Assembly (NCBI GenBank): GCA_963717515.1
Contig: OY970338.1
Location: 434,001-498,000, forward strand
Length of the DNA stretch: 64,000 nucleotides
Direction of reading: 5' to 3'
Origin: CAYXZQ01 sp963717515
GTDB lineage: Archaea; Nanobdellota; Nanobdellia; Woesearchaeales; DSVV01
Every line of letters starts with the position of its first letter. The first letter of the stretch is position 1. A program made the position numbers and the translations under genes. Below are positions 1 through 7,485 of this stretch, piece after piece. The notes below the pieces were generated by a model. That model ran no database searches, was not told the origin of the DNA, and worked only from the letters and a program-made list of their open reading frames with translations.

Positions 1-290
1 AGCTGCACCTCAGATTCTGTCCAATGCCTTCCAAGAAGCTCATGAAGTATTATCTTGAACTCGAAATCAAAGTTATCACAAGAAATCCCATTTATATCGA
101 GCTTAAAGAAATCTTCAAGGACAGAATGGGCTATCTTTCCCCTTATGAGGAATATGTTTGGTTTGGTCTGGAACTCTGCAATATACTGGTAGTAGTACTT
201 CCTTGGACATTGCTTGTAGGTGTTTATCGAGCTTGGGCTCTGAATCCTCTGGAATTCCCCGTTTTCCATGTATTGTTTAATTCTGTCCAT
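1..290 (-). CDS. PD-(D/E)XK superfamily (RecB/Cas4-like) nuclease, N-terminal part
   Basis: This gene runs off the left edge; about 96 residues are visible. It starts at the ATG at 290, because an in-frame stop lies two codons upstream. Residues 15-34 contain SPSSINTYKQCPRKYYYQY, the typical first motif of the PDDEXK_1 family (S-x-S-x-I-x-x-Y-x-x-C-P-x-K-Y-x-Y), and about 15 residues later comes LIRGKIAHSVL, which matches the conserved G-x-x-x-H helix. The family includes RecB-type and Cas4-type exonucleases acting in DNA repair or CRISPR adaptation. The catalytic D-(D/E)XK residues lie outside the window, so the subtype is unknown. No CRISPR array or cas gene is visible nearby, which favours a repair role. 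Confidence 0.75.
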   Translation of the reverse strand, partial: MDRIKQYMENGEFQRIQSPSSINTYKQCPRKYYYQYIAEFQTKPNIFLIRGKIAHSVLEDFFKLDINGISCDNFDFEFKIILHELLGRHWTESEVQ

Positions 291-375
291 GATTTATAAG
301 GGTTTCTGTTTGGATTTTGACTGATGATTGGACAGATTTCTGAAATCCCGCTATTGTTCATACCCTTCATAAATT

Positions 376-1635
376 CTATTTAAGAATCCCGTAGCCGATC
401 AACCTGAACCTGCTCCCTATCAATCTGGATATCGTCACCCTTGAGCCTTTCTTTGCGCAAACAGGCAGCTTCAGGCTGCATTTCACAGAATCTTTCTGCA
501 CATCCTTTACTACTCCCACTGTCGATGCTGAATTGACATTGAGCATCAGCGATTCTGCCATCTTGATAGGAATAACCTCAAGGTCCTCCTTGCTTCCGAC
601 AACCCTTTCAAGAAGATGTACCTCAAGATCTATATCATACAATGTCTCAGGGAGCATGCCCTTGAGCCCGACCAGGGAACCTGTAAGCTTGTCAGACTTG
701 ACTGTTGTAGGGTCCAGAGTGGTGAGGATGGCGACTGAGCCGCCGGGAACAATCTCCTGTATTGGCTGCTCCCCTGTCATTGCCGAGACAATCTTTGTAT
801 ATATCGGTTTCCAAATCCGCTGGTTCTTCTCTTCAAACATGAATCCAGGCTTAATCTCAATCTCCTGGCCCACAGCCAGCTTTCCCTGAATAAGGCTACC
901 ACCAATAACACCGCCTTTTAGGCTCTCGATGTCTGTACCCGGTTTGTTGACATCAAAGGACCTCGCGACCAGCATCAATGGGTCCTTGGTCAGATCCCTC
1001 TCAGGGGTAGGTATCTCCTTCTCAATCGCCTCAATGAGTGCACCGATGTTCACCTGATGTATCGCAGATATTGGGATAATTGGTGAATTTTCATAAGTTG
1101 TTCCCTTGATAAGGTCTTTGATCTGCTGATAGTTCTTTTTTGCCTTGTCAGCATCGACAAGGTCGATCTTGTTCTGGACAATGACAATATTTTTCACACC
1201 TATTATCTCCAGGGCCATGAGATGCTCCCTGGTCTGGGGCTGTGGACATGTCTCATTTGCTGCTATGAGAAGAAGCGCTCCGTCCATTATCGTCGCCCCT
1301 GCAAGCATTGTCGCCATGAGACTCTCATGACCTGGCGCGTCGACAAAGCTGACTTTCCTCAATGCCTTTGTCTTTGAGCCGCAAACAGGGCATTTTTCCT
1401 TTCCAGTATAAGCATCAGGGCCTGTGCATTTTGTACATAGCCTGAATGTTGAGTCAGCATAGCCGAGCCTTATTGTGATCCCCCTTTTCAGCTCTTCAGA
1501 ATGAGTGTCTGTCCATTTGCCGCTGAGGCGCTCTGTAAGGGTCGTCTTGCCATGGTCAACATGGCCTATCAACCCGATGTTAATCTCCGGCTGGACTGTT
1601 TTTTTAACTTTTGCTGACTTCTCTTTTGCTGGCAT
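376..1635 (-). CDS. aif2g: Translation initiation factor aIF2 subunit gamma
   Basis: This is the GTPase subunit of heterotrimeric aIF2, which carries initiator Met-tRNA to the small ribosomal subunit. The 419 residues are a normal family length. The sequence shows a P-loop GHVDHGKT (24-31), DAPGH (99-103), NKID (155-158) and a zinc knuckle with Cys67, Cys70, Cys82 and Cys85, followed by two beta-barrel domains. Its ATG overlaps the last base of the S6e stop (TAATG), so the two are translationally coupled in one operon, an arrangement common in archaea. The alpha subunit lies at 36345; the beta subunit is not in the window. Confidence 0.97.
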   Translation of the reverse strand: MPAKEKSAKVKKTVQPEINIGLIGHVDHGKTTLTERLSGKWTDTHSEELKRGITIRLGYADSTFRLCTKCTGPDAYTGKEKCPVCGSKTKALRKVSFVDAPGHESLMATMLAGATIMDGALLLIAANETCPQPQTREHLMALEIIGVKNIVIVQNKIDLVDADKAKKNYQQIKDLIKGTTYENSPIIPISAIHQVNIGALIEAIEKEIPTPERDLTKDPLMLVARSFDVNKPGTDIESLKGGVIGGSLIQGKLAVGQEIEIKPGFMFEEKNQRIWKPIYTKIVSAMTGEQPIQEIVPGGSVAILTTLDPTTVKSDKLTGSLVGLKGMLPETLYDIDLEVHLLERVVGSKEDLEVIPIKMAESLMLNVNSASTVGVVKDVQKDSVKCSLKLPVCAKKGSRVTISRLIGSRFRLIGYGILK

Positions 1636-2090
1636 TATTTTTCCTCAGTGCTCTCCTTCTTTTTGCTTTCTGTTTCCCCTGCATTGGCCGCTTCACTTAC
1701 TGATTCTGGATTTTGGGCTTCTGCGCCTTCATCCAGCTTTGCCTTGCCATGCTTGGTTATCTTCATGTTGACCTGGACTATGCTTGAATGGATCTTGCTA
1801 CCGCATACAGTCTTTCTCTGCCTTATCCCATCATGCTTCTTCTTCACCCCTACTCCTTCGACAGTGAGAATCTTCTTCCTGGCAGTATCGACATCACGCC
1901 TCATGGGAAAACCGCAATTGTCGCTTCCACCTGTAATCTCGAACTCGTAACCGGGCATGTCAAATGTGTCACCCTGCACACTGTCGCCTATCACTTTGTC
2001 CATAAGCCCACGGGCCATGTCGTCCTTGACTTCCCTATTGTAACTTTTTCCTGTCTTAATATCATTCAGCACAAGTTTAAAATCAACCAT
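1635..2090 (-). CDS. rps6e: Small-subunit ribosomal protein S6e
   Basis: This is a 151-residue protein beginning MVDFKLVLNDIKTGKSY, the typical N-terminus of S6e, with the internal block GGSDNCGFPMRRDV and the basic segment GVGVKKKHDGIRQRKTVCG. The last 40 residues are an acidic, Glu/Ala/Ser-rich tail. An upstream in-frame ATG at 2108 exists, but the start at 2090 is preceded by AAGGAGG five bases away and matches the family N-terminus. A TATA-like TTTAAATATA lies near 2140-2150. It is the first gene of a two-gene operon with aIF2-gamma. Confidence 0.96.
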   Translation of the reverse strand: MVDFKLVLNDIKTGKSYNREVKDDMARGLMDKVIGDSVQGDTFDMPGYEFEITGGSDNCGFPMRRDVDTARKKILTVEGVGVKKKHDGIRQRKTVCGSKIHSSIVQVNMKITKHGKAKLDEGAEAQNPESVSEAANAGETESKKKESTEEK

Positions 2091-2425
2091 TTTTTCCTCC
2101 TTAGGCAATCATATGATAATTCTATTCTCCTGGATTTACCATATATTTAAAAAATTATTGGTTTTTGAGTGAAATAAGGATTTTAAAGATTCACTCGAAT
2201 CATGTGTATTGATCATCTTGGTCTGCTCACTGCACAGATATCTTGGCACCCAGTTTAAAGGAAATCAGTCCCAGATAAGGCCCTAAACGTCCAGGCAAAA
2301 TCCGTAAAATGCTAATTTAGCTCCGTTCGCAAATATTGACCCTGACGATTATTAACACATCACATGGGAAATGGGTTATCTGTTTTTAAGTCATATTTAT
2401 ATACAACCTGGGATTAGCATCTGCC
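2091..2425. other. Intergenic region with divergent promoters
   Basis: This stretch separates the S6e operon (minus) from the GTPase gene (plus). It holds the TATA-like site for each side. It also holds a short inverted repeat, GAGTGAA at 2167-2173 and TTCACTC at 2190-2196, enclosing an A/T-rich TTTTAAAG. No convincing reading frame or recognisable RNA gene is seen in the rest. Confidence 0.5.
2395..2402 (+). promoter_or_regulatory. TATA box of the NOG1-like GTPase gene
   Basis: ATTTATAT lies 23-31 bases before the ATG at 2426, so transcription should begin at or next to the start codon. No ribosome-binding sequence precedes the ATG, which fits a leaderless mRNA. Confidence 0.6.
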
Positions 2426-3394
2426 ATGAATTTCCAGAAACTGGCAAAAATCGAGAATCCTGATACATACCTAGACATCGCCTTCCGGGCAGCAAGGACC
2501 AGGAATAAACCTAAGATCGTGAATAGAAAAGAGAAGCTCAAGGTCATCAAAACCTATGAATTTGAGAATGTCAAGACTGCCGGAGAGGCGCTTTCCAAAT
2601 GCCTGAGGAGAATCACAACATCATTTCCGGATCTTGAAACCTTGCCTGAATTCTACATTGAGCTCATTAAGACAACGCTTGAATATCCTGACCTGAAGAA
2701 GAGCCTTGGAGCGGTCGCATGGGCAGATAAAAGGATATCATCATTGCAGAGGGATTATGCATTGAGGATAAAGAAGTCGGTTCTGCTCCAGAAGGTGATC
2801 GAACTCAGAAAACAGTTCTACGGCAGGGTTTCATCAGTCATGAAGCAGATAAAAAAAGAGCTTCTATACATTGAAAAGGCAAGAGGGGTGTTGAGGCGCT
2901 TCCCTGATCTGAAGCCCGACTTGTACACGATCGCTATCGCTGGCTATCCCAATGTCGGGAAGAGCAGCCTGCTCAGAGCGCTCACCACTGCTAAGCCGGA
3001 GGTCAGGGATTATGCATTCACAACCAAATCCCTCAACCTTGGTTATTTCACCATTGATGGGGAGAAGGTCCAGGTCATCGATACACCGGGGGCTTTTGAC
3101 AGGGAAATAAGGGATATGAACCCCATCGAAAAGCAGGCCTACCTGGCAATAAGGCACGCAGCCCACCTTGTAATTTTCCTCATCGACCCGACCGGCAGCT
3201 CTGGGTATAGTGTAAAGGAGCAGAAGAACCTTCTTTTTAGGATAAAGGCCCTGAACAGGAATTTGATTTCCGTCTACAGCAAAGCAGACATGATAACAGA
3301 AAGAGATCCCGACAGGCTTTACATGTCAACAAATACAAAAGAAGGATTAATCGAAATTCTTGATCTAACCAAGAAGCACAAACCCGACAGATAA
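2426..3394 (+). CDS. NOG1-like GTPase (OBG/DRG class)
   Basis: The 322-residue protein has an N-terminal helical region of about 165 residues like the NOG1 N-terminal domain. A G domain follows with GYPNVGKS (173-180), a switch region PEVRDYAFTTKSLNLGYF, DTPG (219-222) and SKAD (285-288) in place of the usual NKxD G4 motif. Eukaryotic Nog1 and its archaeal relatives act in large-subunit assembly. The gene sits beside ribosomal protein genes, consistent with ribosome biogenesis. It lacks the long C-terminal extension of eukaryotic Nog1, as archaeal members do. Its last 30 bases overlap the end of the small membrane protein gene on the other strand. Confidence 0.9.
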   Translation: MNFQKLAKIENPDTYLDIAFRAARTRNKPKIVNRKEKLKVIKTYEFENVKTAGEALSKCLRRITTSFPDLETLPEFYIELIKTTLEYPDLKKSLGAVAWADKRISSLQRDYALRIKKSVLLQKVIELRKQFYGRVSSVMKQIKKELLYIEKARGVLRRFPDLKPDLYTIAIAGYPNVGKSSLLRALTTAKPEVRDYAFTTKSLNLGYFTIDGEKVQVIDTPGAFDREIRDMNPIEKQAYLAIRHAAHLVIFLIDPTGSSGYSVKEQKNLLFRIKALNRNLISVYSKADMITERDPDRLYMSTNTKEGLIEILDLTKKHKPDR

Positions 3395-3610
3395 TATGAA
3401 GATCACAAGGATCGACACTATCTTGTCAAATGCCTTTGCCCGCCTCTCAACACCGATAGCTATCATGCAGACCATCCCAAGCACAGCTATTACATACTGC
3501 TTCTTGAGGATCAAGATGACAAGCAGAAGAAAGAATATGCACAGGCCGGAAATCAGCTCTCCAAAATATTCCCTGACCCAGTCCAGCAATTCCTCTTTTT
3601 CAAGCTTCAT
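3365..3610 (-). CDS. Small two- to three-helix membrane protein
   Basis: This is an 81-residue protein not recognised as a named family. It begins MKLEKEELLDWVREYFGE, an amphipathic charged segment, followed by hydrophobic stretches at about 19-37, 42-56 and 65-81. It starts two bases after the stop of L10e on the same strand, so it is probably the second gene of that operon. Its 3' end overlaps the GTPase gene by 30 bases in convergent orientation. An upstream ATG at 3640 would run inside the L10e gene and is less likely. Confidence 0.6.
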   Translation of the reverse strand: MKLEKEELLDWVREYFGELISGLCIFFLLLVILILKKQYVIAVLGMVCMIAIGVERRAKAFDKIVSILVIFILSVGFVLLG

Positions 3611-3612
3611 AT

Positions 3613-4128
3613 TTATTTTGCAGCGACAGAACAGGAACATGGCAGCTTATATGAGGCCCTTTTGAGTGCCTTACGGGCTGTCTCTACTCCATCCTTGTCC
3701 ACATATGCCTCGAACAGGATCTGTCCTGACCTGACCTGGGCTGCAACCCCGATGGCTTTCCCGAATGATTTTTTCATTCCAGTGCTCATCCTGTCTGCCC
3801 CAGCGCCTGACGCGAGAGGGTTTTCCCTAAGAATATGATGTGGAAAGATCCTTATCTTGAGGCAGAAGCCTTGCTTGCCGAGCATCTTTTCCAGATGCCT
3901 GTTTGCGCTTAGCCTCGCTGATTCGATTGCATTGTGCCTTATCTGGAGGCTGTCCTTTGAGATGAGACTGATAGTGTCTGAAAAAGCCCTCTTCATATTG
4001 CCGCTCGAATACCTGACAACCTTGCTTGCAGGAGTGGCCCTTACATAAGACAGCTTTTTGTATTTGGATTTCCTGGTATAAGGCCTTTCCAGGTTCCTGT
4101 AGGCACATCCTTTTCTTAATCTTGCCAT
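3613..4128 (-). CDS. rpl10e: Large-subunit ribosomal protein L10e (uL16 family)
   Basis: This is a 171-residue protein beginning MARLRKGCAYRNLERPYTRK, the L10e signature start, with the conserved core HNAIESARLSANRHLEK and FPHHILRENPLASGAGADRMSTGM. It is the archaeal/eukaryotic counterpart of bacterial L16 and helps position tRNA at the peptidyl-transferase region. The frame is open further upstream, but the ATG at 4128 gives the family N-terminus and lies about 26 bases downstream of a TATA box (4154-4161), so the mRNA is probably leaderless or nearly so. Confidence 0.96.
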   Translation of the reverse strand: MARLRKGCAYRNLERPYTRKSKYKKLSYVRATPASKVVRYSSGNMKRAFSDTISLISKDSLQIRHNAIESARLSANRHLEKMLGKQGFCLKIRIFPHHILRENPLASGAGADRMSTGMKKSFGKAIGVAAQVRSGQILFEAYVDKDGVETARKALKRASYKLPCSCSVAAK

Positions 4129-4153
4129 GTTATTTTTCCGATTATCGAGATTG

Positions 4154-4161
4154 TATATAAA
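4154..4161 (-). promoter_or_regulatory. TATA box for L10e
   Basis: On the minus strand the sequence TTTATATAC ends about 26 bases before the L10e ATG at 4128. This is the expected archaeal promoter spacing and supports the internal start chosen for the gene. Confidence 0.55.
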
Positions 4162-4242
4162 ACTATCGAAAGTTTTATAAAGATAAATATCTGATGGAAA
4201 AACAGATTCCACGAAAAGCAAATAAATCAAAGAGGTGTCAGC

Positions 4243-4788
4243 ATGAAAAGATCATCATTAAGAGCATCACTAAATCTATCGGTCAATGCGATAATAATAT
4301 TTGTTCTTGCCTTTGCGATGCTGGGTGTAGGTCTTCTTGTCACAAAACAGCTTGAATCCCTGGGGCTTGGCGGGATTGACAAGGCTAAAGACCTGATAAA
4401 GAACATAGAAGAGGATCCGACAGCATCAACACCACTTGTCGGGATATCAAAAGACCTCACGATCCCTGCAAGGAAGGAAAATCCTCTAGGACTCAAATAC
4501 TACAACAAGGACCCGTACACTATATTCAATCCTTCTGTCAACATAACAATATGCAAGGACACTTCAAGCGGACAGGAGCTCCATAACCCAGTAGACATAG
4601 TGTCGCTTGCTGACAATATTGAGCCGAGCTCATTCGAAGCTATACCAATATCAATCAAGAACAGGGCCCTCACAGGCGGAAATACATATATATGCAAGCT
4701 GGAGATACTCGGGGAGCAGACCCAGGATGATCCATCGACAATGAGGTCATGGTACACCCACAGCTTCAACCTCATAGTACAATCATAG
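4243..4788 (+). CDS. Membrane-anchored secreted protein, pilin-like N-terminus
   Basis: This 181-residue protein is not a named family. Residues 11-34 (LNLSVNAIIIFVLAFAMLGVG) form one hydrophobic helix behind a short basic N-terminus, so the rest is probably outside the cell. The ectodomain has paired cysteines, and its N-terminal pattern, basic leader then LS(I/V)N and a long helix, recurs in the two genes at 5063 and 5702. The three seem to be paralogs. They resemble archaeal type IV pilin-like proteins but lack a clear class III cleavage site. The ATG follows AGAGGTGTCAGC, a ribosome site. It heads a four-gene run. Confidence 0.6.
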   Translation: MKRSSLRASLNLSVNAIIIFVLAFAMLGVGLLVTKQLESLGLGGIDKAKDLIKNIEEDPTASTPLVGISKDLTIPARKENPLGLKYYNKDPYTIFNPSVNITICKDTSSGQELHNPVDIVSLADNIEPSSFEAIPISIKNRALTGGNTYICKLEILGEQTQDDPSTMRSWYTHSFNLIVQS

Positions 4789-4798
4789 GTGATGTGAA

Positions 4799-5050
4799 AT
4801 GGCAAAACATGAAAATCAAAATGCTGTCAAAGGCAAAAAAAAACTCACTGAGGATCAGGAATTCGAGATAATGAAGCTTGTCCTGGACAAGTTCCTCTGG
4901 CTGGGATTCGGCATAATGGCTTTCGGTCTGCTCATGATCCTGCTGCAGGTCGATAACATATTCAAGGGCTTCATGTTCATGATAGTAGGGGCAATACTTC
5001 TCGTGCTGTTCATGATGCTCCTGATTAAGGAATATGAGATAATGAAATAG
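4799..5050 (+). CDS. Small protein with two transmembrane helices
   Basis: This is an 83-residue protein. A charged N-terminal third (Lys/Glu-rich, residues 1-30) is followed by two hydrophobic helices at about 34-49 and 55-76, then a short charged tail. AGGTGAT lies 5 bases before the ATG. It sits between two pilin-like paralogs with spacings of 10-12 bases, so it is probably co-transcribed and may anchor or assemble them. No family is recognised. Confidence 0.55.
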   Translation: MAKHENQNAVKGKKKLTEDQEFEIMKLVLDKFLWLGFGIMAFGLLMILLQVDNIFKGFMFMIVGAILLVLFMMLLIKEYEIMK

Positions 5051-5062
5051 GGGCAGCGGAAC

Positions 5063-5683
5063 TTGAACAAGAGAGCAATTGAGCTGTCAATCAATTTCAT
5101 CGTCATACTGATATTATCAATCGCCATGTTTGCTGCAGGGTTCTTCATCATGAAAAAAGTTTTCACGACCACTAATCAGATGAAAGAGACACTCTCTGAC
5201 CAGCAGAAGACCAAGCTTGAGCAGATCCTGGCAAATGGTGCTGAGCCCGTGAAAGCTATCTATTCTGAAAGGACGCTTAGGCCCGGGGGGCATGATGTAT
5301 TCGGGCTGGGCATAAGGAACGATCTGGGATACAAGGAAAACTTCACAATTGAAGCGGATTTTGACATCTATATCGACAGCAAGGGGGAAGTCAAATGCGA
5401 TTCTGAATTAGGCTGTACATTGGATCCAAACAAAGGCGTAAGCATCATCGCAAACCCTGATTCACAGCATATGGAAGTGCATACAGTGGCCAACAACGAG
5501 AGGGCTATTGTCGACGACATATATGTCTATGCAGCTAAAGGCGCTGAAAAAGGCACCTACGTCTTCAACATAAAGGTCTGCCAGTCTGACCATATGCAGT
5601 ATGACAGATGCGAATGCCCGCCAGGGGATGTATGCCAAAACCAATACAGCACGACAAAGAAGCTGAATGTCGTCGTGAATTAG
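5063..5683 (+). CDS. Membrane-anchored secreted protein, pilin-like N-terminus (paralog)
   Basis: The 206-residue protein probably starts at the TTG at 5063, just after GGGGCAGCGG. It begins MNKRAIELSINFIVILILSI, almost the same as the gene at 5702, then has a cysteine-containing ectodomain. A shared block near the C-terminus, AKGTYVFNIKVC here and AKGTYEFDARVC in the next gene, shows they are duplicates. Starts beginning K-K/R-x-(I/F)ELSINF are common in small surface proteins of DPANN archaea. Function is unknown. A role as pseudopilin or short surface fibre is inference from the N-terminus alone. Confidence 0.6.
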   Translation: MNKRAIELSINFIVILILSIAMFAAGFFIMKKVFTTTNQMKETLSDQQKTKLEQILANGAEPVKAIYSERTLRPGGHDVFGLGIRNDLGYKENFTIEADFDIYIDSKGEVKCDSELGCTLDPNKGVSIIANPDSQHMEVHTVANNERAIVDDIYVYAAKGAEKGTYVFNIKVCQSDHMQYDRCECPPGDVCQNQYSTTKKLNVVVN

Positions 5684-5701
5684 TCATTTTGGTGAGATCA
5701 A

Positions 5702-6253
5702 TTGAAGAAAAAAGCCTTTGAGCTGTCGATAAATTTTCTGGTCATGCTCATTCTTTCAATTGCAATGTTCAGCGTAGGGATATTGATATTCAAAAACCTG
5801 GTCTCCAACCTAATCATAACCAAGGACAAGCTGCAAGGAGAGATAATGGATGAGATCAACCATAAGCTGGCCCTGGAAGGCATAGCAATCTCCTCAAAGC
5901 ACATTGAGACGGGAGGGTATGACCAATACTACATTGGAATAAGAAACGACCTAGATTATACAGATACATTCTATGTTTTTGTTGAATGTGATTTTGCAGA
6001 ATTTAAAAATGGGACAATCATCTGCGATGATGATTCCTCCATGAGCTGTGATGCCTATGACTCATGGATCGCCTTCAACCCAATCGGGCCTGTGCATATA
6101 AAAAAGTTTGAATCCGCAATTCCGGTAATAGATGTTACTGTCCCGAAGAATGCAGCCAAGGGCACCTATGAGTTTGACGCCAGGGTATGCACTGACAATC
6201 CATGCACAGACCAATACCTCATATCAAAAAGATTTAGCGTGATTGCTGGTTAA
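5702..6253 (+). CDS. Membrane-anchored secreted protein, pilin-like N-terminus (paralog)
   Basis: This is a 183-residue paralog of the preceding gene, starting at TTG 5702 behind GGTGAG. Residues 5-30 (AFELSINFLVMLILSIAMF) give one membrane helix; the ectodomain holds several cysteines, including two paired sets near residues 107-120 and 167-172, which suggests disulfides outside the cell. It ends four bases inside the convergent triosephosphate isomerase gene. It is the last gene of the small-surface-protein run. Confidence 0.6.
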   Translation: MKKKAFELSINFLVMLILSIAMFSVGILIFKNLVSNLIITKDKLQGEIMDEINHKLALEGIAISSKHIETGGYDQYYIGIRNDLDYTDTFYVFVECDFAEFKNGTIICDDDSSMSCDAYDSWIAFNPIGPVHIKKFESAIPVIDVTVPKNAAKGTYEFDARVCTDNPCTDQYLISKRFSVIAG

Positions 6254-7008
6254 GGGCCCAGCAGGCTTAAAAAACTCCCGACATCCAGGCTTGCAGAGCC
6301 CACAAGGACCCCGTCTATGTCCTCTTTCTCCAGAAATCCCCTGATGTTAACAGGCTTCACACTGCCACCGTATATGATCCTTATCTGAGATGACAACTCG
6401 CTTCCATAAAGTTCTGAAAGCCTGTTCCTGATTATAGCATGCATGTTTTGAGCATCATCATGGGTTGCTGGCTCATGACAGGAATCACCGCAGCTTATTG
6501 CCCAGACAGGTTCATATGCAATCACAATCCTTGCTGCATCCTCCTTAGGGATTCCTTCCAGGCATCCTGAGACCTGGCCGAGGACAAAAGACTCTGCCTG
6601 CCCGGAATTCCGCTCTTCCAACCCCTCTCCTACGCATATTATTGGTGAAATATTGTTTTTCATTGCGTTTTTTGCCTTGCTGTTGATGACTGAATCGGTC
6701 TCGCCGAACCCTCTCCGCCGCTCTGAATGGCCGACAATCGCATAATTGCAAAAATCCCTTATCATCCCTGCAGAGACCTCGCCTGTGAATGCGCCGCTGT
6801 CATGTACAGATAAGTCCTGAGCACCGACCCTTATCCCGCTTCCCCTTGCACAGTCTGATGCTGTGATGATTGAGACAAAACTCGGGCAAATCACGACCTC
6901 TGCACCGGCCTTGCCCGACATAGCCTCCTTCAGCCCCATCATGAATTCAGCAGTCTCGTCATTTGTCTTGTTCTCCTTCCAGTTTGCGACAATGAGCCTC
7001 TTCCTCAT
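6250..7008 (-). CDS. tpiA: Triosephosphate isomerase, bacterial-type
   Basis: This enzyme interconverts dihydroxyacetone phosphate and glyceraldehyde 3-phosphate in glycolysis and gluconeogenesis. The catalytic residues are present: Asn9 and Lys11 (ANWKENK), His94 (GHSERR) and Glu166 (AYEPVWAIS). The phosphate loop YGGSVKP and the C-terminal GVLVGSASLD are intact. At 252 residues, with AYEPVWAI around the catalytic Glu, it matches the bacterial/eukaryotic form; archaeal enzymes are usually near 225 residues with a different motif. This suggests gene transfer. A TATA-like TTTAATA lies about 30 bases upstream of the ATG. Confidence 0.95.
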   Translation of the reverse strand: MRKRLIVANWKENKTNDETAEFMMGLKEAMSGKAGAEVVICPSFVSIITASDCARGSGIRVGAQDLSVHDSGAFTGEVSAGMIRDFCNYAIVGHSERRRGFGETDSVINSKAKNAMKNNISPIICVGEGLEERNSGQAESFVLGQVSGCLEGIPKEDAARIVIAYEPVWAISCGDSCHEPATHDDAQNMHAIIRNRLSELYGSELSSQIRIIYGGSVKPVNIRGFLEKEDIDGVLVGSASLDVGSFLSLLGP

Positions 7009-7116
7009 AACCCCTATTGCCCTGGTTATAGTATTTAATAATAAGTAACTACTTAATGATGGTAAAAATAGAAAGATTTAAAAACAGGGGTTCATTACCT
7101 GTCTGCGGTGGGTACT

Positions 7117-7416
7117 ATGAAAGAGATACTAATCTATCCAGTCGTCGCGATCATGATACTCGGCTTTGTGCCGCAGCTTCTCACAGTCGCTGAATCATCC
7201 CAGGCAAAAGCGATATCATTCGCTGATGACATGAACAATGCAATAGACTGCGCTACAAGAGGCATTGCCCTCGAGATATGCAGCCCGGATCTTATGAATC
7301 ACGATTTCACACCTGAACTCAACCAGACTGTCAGGATAAGCCAGGATATGCTTAGCCATCTGGAGAACCAGGATTTCAATGCCACGAATGTAACTATCAT
7401 TTATGTTTACGGCTGA
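7117..7416 (+). CDS. Small membrane-anchored protein, unknown
   Basis: This 99-residue protein starts with a hydrophobic helix (MKEILIYPVVAIMILGFVPQLL), followed by an extracellular-looking domain of about 75 residues with two cysteines (near 45 and 54) and N-glycosylation-type sequons. The ATG at 7117 follows GGTGGG; a GTG at 7108 is the alternative. A TATA-like GATTTAAAAAC lies at 7074-7084. It has the size and N-terminus of a minor pilin-like or membrane-tethered protein, but no family is recognised. It faces the surface glycoprotein cluster convergently. Confidence 0.55.
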   Translation: MKEILIYPVVAIMILGFVPQLLTVAESSQAKAISFADDMNNAIDCATRGIALEICSPDLMNHDFTPELNQTVRISQDMLSHLENQDFNATNVTIIYVYG

Positions 7417-7451
7417 ATGTCATCATAATCTACTGTTAATTTAATTCAATA

Positions 7452-7482
7452 TTTTTTTCATGTTTTAACAACATGAAAAAAA
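7452..7482. terminator. Putative bidirectional terminator
   Basis: There is a perfect 13-bp inverted repeat: seven T then CATGTT at 7452-7464, and AACATG then seven A at 7470-7482, with a five-base loop. It lies between two convergent genes. Each strand therefore presents a T-tract, the main archaeal termination signal. Confidence 0.6.
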
Positions 7483-7485
7483 CAG

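Noticed and set aside
1..290. Cas4 as part of a CRISPR locus
   Set aside because: No repeat array and no other cas gene is visible in the window; only a generic nuclease motif is present.
24..299. Plus-strand frame at the left edge
   Set aside because: The minus strand over the same bases codes for a clear PD-(D/E)XK nuclease N-terminus, so the plus frame is a shadow.
2167..2196. Inverted repeat as an RNA gene or terminator
   Set aside because: The stem is only seven pairs with a long A/T loop and no T-tract; nothing marks it as an RNA gene.
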